A stretch of DNA of 64,000 bases from Nemania diffusa (taxonomy: Eukaryota; Ascomycota; Sordariomycetes; Xylariales; Xylariaceae), in contig JBBPUQ010000003.1 of NCBI GenBank assembly GCA_038501195.1, positions 5,238,501 to 5,302,500 on the forward strand. Reading direction: 5' to 3'. Under the pieces are notes generated by a model. That model searched no databases and had not been told where the DNA came from. It worked only from the letters and a program-made list of their open reading frames with translations. Shown here one piece after another: positions 58,837 to 64,000 of this stretch. How positions within the stretch are numbered: position 1 is the first letter of the stretch; every line of letters starts with the position of its first letter. A program made the translations under genes and the position numbers.

Positions 58837-59222
58837 CTGTACTGTACGGGTTTTACATACAAACTAAAATATACGCTAGTAGGGTTTAAAACTCGGGAAA
58901 AAATCGGAAAATTAATTCACTAGCGCCAAAAATTATAAAAAAATCTAAATAATAACAAGAAAATTTTGTCTATTTTTGTACTAGCTTAATTAATTTTTAA
59001 AGATTTATATTTAATTTTTAAAAATTAATTAAGCTAGTACAAAAATAGAAATAATTTTTTTATTATTATTTAGATTTTTTTATAATTTTTAACACTAGTG
59101 TCTTAATTTCCCGAATTTTCCCCGCTTTTATAAGCCTACTAGCGTATATTTCAATTTGTATGTAAAATCGCACAGTATGGGTGGCCCGCGAGGGTGTGGC
59201 CCGCGAGGGGGGTGGTTATCTT
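58810..59222. mobile_element. Hairpin MITE with probable TA target duplication
   Basis: Long inverted repeats: left AGATAACCACCCCCCTCGCG, right the inverse (CGCGAGGGGGGTGGTTATCT), each flanked by TA. The arms continue through ATACGCTAGTAGG and the inverse CCTACTAGCGTAT, with an A/T-rich core containing a perfect inner palindrome around 59005 (TTAATTAAGCTAGTAC). A second GTGGCCCGCGAGG unit is duplicated in the right arm. A TA duplication suggests the Tc1/mariner group. Coordinates may be off by two bases because the ends themselves extend the palindrome. Confidence 0.65.
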
Positions 59223-59887
59223 ACGATAGAGACTCGAGAGTGTCGCGATTTAAGCCCGGGGTTTTTGGGCAGGCGCTCTTCTCTAGGTGGTGAGTGAGGC
59301 CAACGGCCGTCGCATGTATCAAGAATGATACATAGTTATCCTGTTAATTATCTTAAGGCCTAAGTTCTCCCAGTTACTCGTGGGAGGTGAAGGTGTCTTA
59401 TATAGACATAAGTGGTCACGTATGGGGCGTTCTCTAATGTATTTAGCCTTAATGGCCTTGACAGCATGAGACTTGGTGCAAAACGGACACGTAGTTGCAG
59501 TGGGCGCGAGACTTCAAATGCTGTGTTGACGCGTTCAGTCATTACTAAGCCCTACCCGCAGTCAGAACTGTGACAAGCACTGTCTGGGGGTTGAGCTACG
59601 GGTGTGAGCCACGGGTGTTCTACTATGGGATAGCCACGAAAGTCTTAAAGATCTGGTACAATTTGATAGGCTGCACCTGTAATTAAAACAAGACTGTGAA
59701 GATAATCGACTGTCGTTTTAGCAAGAAGCGAACTTAGGGCCACACATAAGTTTATGCCCCGAATTTATAAAGTCTTTCACCGCTTGTGCCAAAGCTCGCT
59801 GCATTCCCCCAAATGTCACATCCTTCTTCTCCATCTGGGCCTATCTGGCTCGACCGAACTATTCATAGCGTGTCAATGAGACTGTTT
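59223..59887. other. Intergenic
   Basis: No gene or RNA seen between the hairpin element and the membrane-protein stop codon. Confidence 0.5.
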
Positions 59888-60880
59888 CTACGTCGACTCC
59901 CCTTGGAAGGGAAAAGGGGGTTGATGCGGTGGGTCTGGCACTGATGGGGTGCCGTGCACCTCATAAGCGACCTTGGTGCTATCCCAGGATGACGGCTCCC
60001 TTACCGTATGCTGTGCAGAAGTGGAATTATGCGGCGAGGCGAAACTCTGCGGCGAAACCATGTTCTGTTGCGAAGGCATGGTTGTGGTTGGAGACTTTCT
60101 GTGGCGCCTAGCTAGAACCCATCCGAGAGCGACGAAACCTAAGGCTCCTACTGACACACCAACTCCGATGCCTGCTTTCGCGCCAGATGATAGCCCTGGG
60201 CTTTCATGTTGCTGAGAACCTGATGTGGTAGTTGGAAGAGGCGTGGACGGGGTGGGCGCAGTTGAGCTAGAGCTTGTGTTGCTAGGTTCCGTTGACGTCG
60301 ATGTGATCATACTTGTAGACCTAGTTGCAGAGGTACTGCTGCTTGTGGAAGAAGCTAATGAGCTTGTGGAGGAAGCCGCAGCGGGGTCGGTCAAATTGAA
60401 CTGTGGCGATGAAATTTGCTCGGCGTCTAGAGTCGGTACCACGTCTTTGGGCACGAACTGGAATGACCATACGTTCGCGGCCTCCAGTTCAAACGCAGGA
60501 ATTGTCGCGACCCATTCCAGCGACAGAGTTGATGTGACATCAACATCGGCTATGCCAGTGATTATGTCTCAATATCCTTTCACTCATAACTCGGGAAACT
60601 AAATTTTTGACTTACCAGCAATCTTGTGTTCCTTGCCTTCATCGAGTGCTGTAACCCAGAGGTCGACTTGTGTTGCGTTGCACTGTGAACAGAAATACGG
60701 AAACCAATTTTGGAGGTTGGAAGTCCACTTAAGTGTATAATTCTGATCTCGCTCTAGAACGGTCGAGTAGTCCGGAAGCTGAGGGAATACCCAGTCATCT
60801 TGGACAGTCTGGGCTTGTTGTGCTACCGCAAGGGGGGCTAGAAACAGGAGTAAGTTCAATTTTGGAGCGATGACAGGCAT
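59888..60880 (-). CDS. Ser/Thr-rich single-pass membrane protein (unknown function)
   Basis: Two exons (60880-60616, 60549-59888) give 308 residues. A signal peptide (LNLLLFLAPLAVAQQ) is followed by an extracellular domain with Cys pair FCSQC and possible N-glycosylation sites (NYT, NAT). Then comes a Ser/Thr-rich stalk of about 70 residues, one transmembrane helix (AGIGVGVSVGALGFVALGWVLA), a stop-transfer RRHRK and a 70-residue cytoplasmic tail rich in Pro/Ser/Gln. This layout recalls fungal wall-stress or mucin-like sensors, but I do not recognise the ectodomain. The ATG at 60880 was chosen because the longer frame has no upstream ATG and this start gives a good signal peptide. The second LTR element begins 188 bp upstream of the start. 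Confidence 0.8.
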
Positions 60881-61068
60881 ATTGTAGACTGGTGATCGAG
60901 GAGGACGGTCCAGTATCTTGAAGCAAAGACACGGGGGAGAAGATAAAAACAGCAGCGTACATACACCCGCGAAACTGGCAACCAAGAAGAATTAGAAGGA
61001 TCATAATACCGCCCCCAGGTGCATGCAGAAAAAAAAGGTTGGAGAATTGGCTTTTGCCACTAGGATTT

Positions 61069-61462
61069 TGTCACGTACAAAAGTATGATCAAGCTTAGCA
61101 AGTGAAATTAAACCAATATAACCAAAACGATTTTAAAAAGTATATTAAAGTAAAGCTTGCTAAATATTTTAGTTACTTTAGTTTTTTAATTTTTAAACTT
61201 TATATATATATATATGTTTTTAATAAATATTAAAATTAAGCTTAATATTTTGTTTTTAAGCTTTAATTTTGTAATTGTTTTTATTTGTTTATAATAATAA
61301 GCGTTTATAATAAGTAGTAATTTTAACAAATAATATTATAAATAGTAAAAAAGTTTTTATAAAAGCTTTTTTTTAAACTTTTTTATTAAGTAAATTTATT
61401 TAAATAAATTTTATAATTTAATTTTTTAAATTTATTTTATTAAATTTATTTATATTGTTATA
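61069..61462. repeat. LTR of the second retroelement copy
   Basis: Collinear with the inverse of 38310-38703. Differences from the well-preserved outer edge of that LTR are mostly G-to-A, with some C-to-T. Confidence 0.9.
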
Positions 61463-61888
61463 TATTTTTTAGTTAAGCTGTTTTAAGCTATTTAGCTGTT
61501 TTTTTTTTATATATTAACAAAAAAAAAAAATAATAATTTTTTTAATTTTATATTTTAAAATTTTTACAAAAATATATTTTAAACAATTTTAATAGCTTTA
61601 TATATTTTAAATAGTTAATTTTTGTAAAAAAAAAGCTAAAAGTACGCTTTTTTTAATATATTGTTATATTAGTACGTTTTTTATGTTTTAATTATAAAAT
61701 TATTAAATAATAAAATTATATTTATATATATTTGCTAATTATAATTTTATTGTTTAATTAAATATATAATATATTTAATAAGTTTAAATTAGCAGTTATA
61801 AAAAAAGTGCGCTTTTTTTTTATATATAAAATAAGTTTACTTTTAATACTTTAATATTTTTAGTATAAATTAATTATAAAATAATTTT

Positions 61889-61919
<31 letters not shown>

Positions 61920-61995
61920 GTTATTTTTTTAAATTTATAAATATATTTTTAAAATTGCTTAATTATTACATGTTTAATTAACTAGTAAAATAGCT

Positions 61996-62031
<36 letters not shown>

Positions 62032-62332
62032 TTATTTATAAATTGCAATTTTTAAGCTTTTTTTTTATATAAATAAATTTAAAACTAACTTATAATTATA
62101 AATATTGTTATTATTATTAATATATATTTTATAAAGCTTTTAAATTAATTATAAAAGTTTTTATATTAATTAAAACTTTAAATAATATTGTTTTATTATA
62201 ATATTTTAATATAATAAATAATTTTTTAATTTTATATTATAAAGCGCTAATTATATATTAATGCTTTTAAAAAGTAGTTTTATTTTTTTTTGCTGCTGTT
62301 TTTAACTTGTTTTTAAGATTTTTTTTTTGCGG

Positions 62333-62367
<35 letters not shown>

Positions 62368-64000
62368 GCGCGCTTAAGCGCTTTTTTTTTTTTTTTTGCT
62401 TTTAGTTTTAGCTAATAATTGTTAAAATTTTTTATGTTATTGTTATAAATGCTACTATTTATTTTACTGCTTATATTTTTTATATTTTTGCTATTATTAA
62501 TAATAATAATAACAACTTTTTTGCTTTTTTTTTTTTGATATAATGTTTTAAGCTTTATAGTTTGCTAAATATTTATTTATGTTTATATTTTAGCAAGCGT
62601 TATTATTTATGTTTTATTTAAAAAAAAAAATATATAGTTTTTTACTACTGCTATATAAATGCTGTTTTTATTAAGTATAAAAATAATATATGTTTTAATA
62701 TAATTAGCTATAATTAATATTATTATAAATACTTTTTAAAATATATATATATATTTATATAAGTTTTTTTTATATTTTTTATATATATTTAAAATATTAT
62801 ATTAATAAATATAAATATAATTTAAATTATATAATATTATTTGTTTATTATTTAATAGCAGCTATTTAGTTTAAAGCTTTTTAAGTTATAAATTTTATTT
62901 TAATATTTTTTAAAATTGTTATAGCAATTTTTAATTAATAGCTTTTATATAAAAAGTTTATTATTACTACTTTTTTATTACTTATATTTATGCTTACTTT
63001 TTGTATTTTTTGCTAAAACGTTTATATGTTTAAGCTTTTGTTTACTTTTTATATTTTAACTACTTTTTTTAGCTATTTTTTTTTTTTTTTTTTTAACGCT
63101 ATTAATATTTTTATTACTGATAATTTTTTTGTTTATGTTATTAGTGCTATTAATATTTTGTTGTATAATTATACTATATATTTTTGCGCTTTTTTTTTTT
63201 TATATTTTGTATGCTTTTTTTAAAATTTTTAATAAATAAAAGTTAATGTTTTTAATATTTAATAAGTTTAAAAAATAAAATAATAAAAATAATAAATAAA
63301 AATTAATATAACTTATTTTAATTTTGCTTTTTTTTTTTACTTTTAGTTATTTTAATTGTTATAAATTAATAAATAATTAAAAAGTTTTTTTTGTTTATTT
63401 TTTAAGTTTATATTATAAATATAATTTATATTTTTAAAGTTAATAAAAACTTAAAAATGTTTAAATTAAACTTATAACAAATTTTTAATTAATTTATTAG
63501 TAAATATTTAGTTAATAAAAAAATATATTATTTTAAAGCTTTTTTTAAAATATTTTTAATATAGTTATATATTTTATATATTTATATATTTAAGTTTAAT
63601 GTTTATTTTTTTGTTTTTATTTACTATTAACTTAATTATTTATATATTATTTAAATAAATTGTTTATATTTTATTTAATTTTAAAATAAAATTACAAAAT
63701 AGCTTTTTAAAAGCTATTGTTTTTTTTATAATAAGCTTAATAATATTTACTTTTGCTTTTATAATAAAAATAAACACAATATTTTAATAAGTAACTTTTT
63801 ATAAAATTACATTTTTAAATAATAATATAATATATTTATATAAAAAGTAACAAGTTTTATAATTGTTTATAAATAAAGTATTTTTTACTATTAAAAAAGC
63901 TTAAACTTTATAATTTTATATTTTATATATAATTTTAAAAAAATATGTTATATATAAATATTAAATTATTTAATAAACAATTTTATAATATATAAAGCTA
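61069..64000. mobile_element. Second copy of the LTR retroelement, inverted, running off the window
   Basis: Starts TGTCACGTAC at 61069, the inverse of the right end of the 30.5-kb copy. Its first LTR (61069-61462) again is 394 bp without gaps. The interior is A/T-degraded throughout. An open frame at 63026-63223 corresponds to 36484-36678 of copy 1 (shared residues such as ILLY, TIYFC and FFFLYF), confirming the same element. The five bases before it are GATTT, the predicted target duplication; the other end lies outside the window. Confidence 0.9.

Overview
This is a piece of a filamentous ascomycete genome (Pezizomycotina, probably Sordariomycetes; the class is an inference). Genes have short GT-AG introns of about 50-160 bases, often with CTAAC-like branch points. 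There are many fungus-type proteins: Zn2Cys6 activators, a HET-domain protein, a non-reducing polyketide synthase (NR-PKS), a Ste50 adaptor and a Taf14 subunit. Repeats carry the G-to-A/C-to-T decay typical of repeat-induced point mutation (RIP).

Layout. 0-10 kb is conserved housekeeping: a Ste50-like MAPK adaptor (+), a Taf14-like YEATS/ET protein with two very small first exons (+), and a large Zn2Cys6 regulator (+). 11-25 kb is an accessory stretch: an unrecognised basic protein (-), an FHA-plus-kinase protein (+), a HET-domain protein (-), a CorA-like membrane protein (+), an intronless P-loop/RyR-domain protein with the look of an intracellular sensor (-), one tRNA-Cys and two short inverted-repeat transposons.

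25.8-57.5 kb is a secondary-metabolite cluster: NR-PKS (SAT-KS-AT-PT-ACP-TE, -), FAD monooxygenase (-), O-methyltransferase-like protein (+), AflR-like regulator (+), MFS exporter (-), a second Zn2Cys6 regulator (+) and an NmrA-like protein (-). This is the full set of functions of the Fusarium bikaverin cluster (bik1-bik6) plus one extra regulator. The two divergent enzyme genes and the PKS share a near-identical 18-base promoter element.

The central event is that the PKS is broken. An 8,179-bp LTR retrotransposon (30525-38703; two 394-bp LTRs, TG...CA ends, 5-bp GTAAT target duplication) sits in the KS exon about 15 codons before the catalytic cysteine. Its interior is reduced to A/T by RIP, while the outermost parts of both LTRs and the adjacent KS exon are almost unmutated. 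The rest of the PKS reading frame is open, so the gene was probably intact until the insertion. A second copy of the same element begins at 61069 in inverted orientation and runs off the window; the two copies bracket 22.4 kb of the cluster.

A separate family of short elements (copies at 15.2, 24.4, 41.0 and 52.5 kb, plus one nested host copy) shares asymmetric 11-base ends and makes 6-bp target duplications. 58.5-61 kb holds a gene remnant cut by another hairpin element, and a Ser/Thr-rich single-pass membrane protein. Exon coordinates were worked out by hand from frame and splice signals and are not backed by transcripts.
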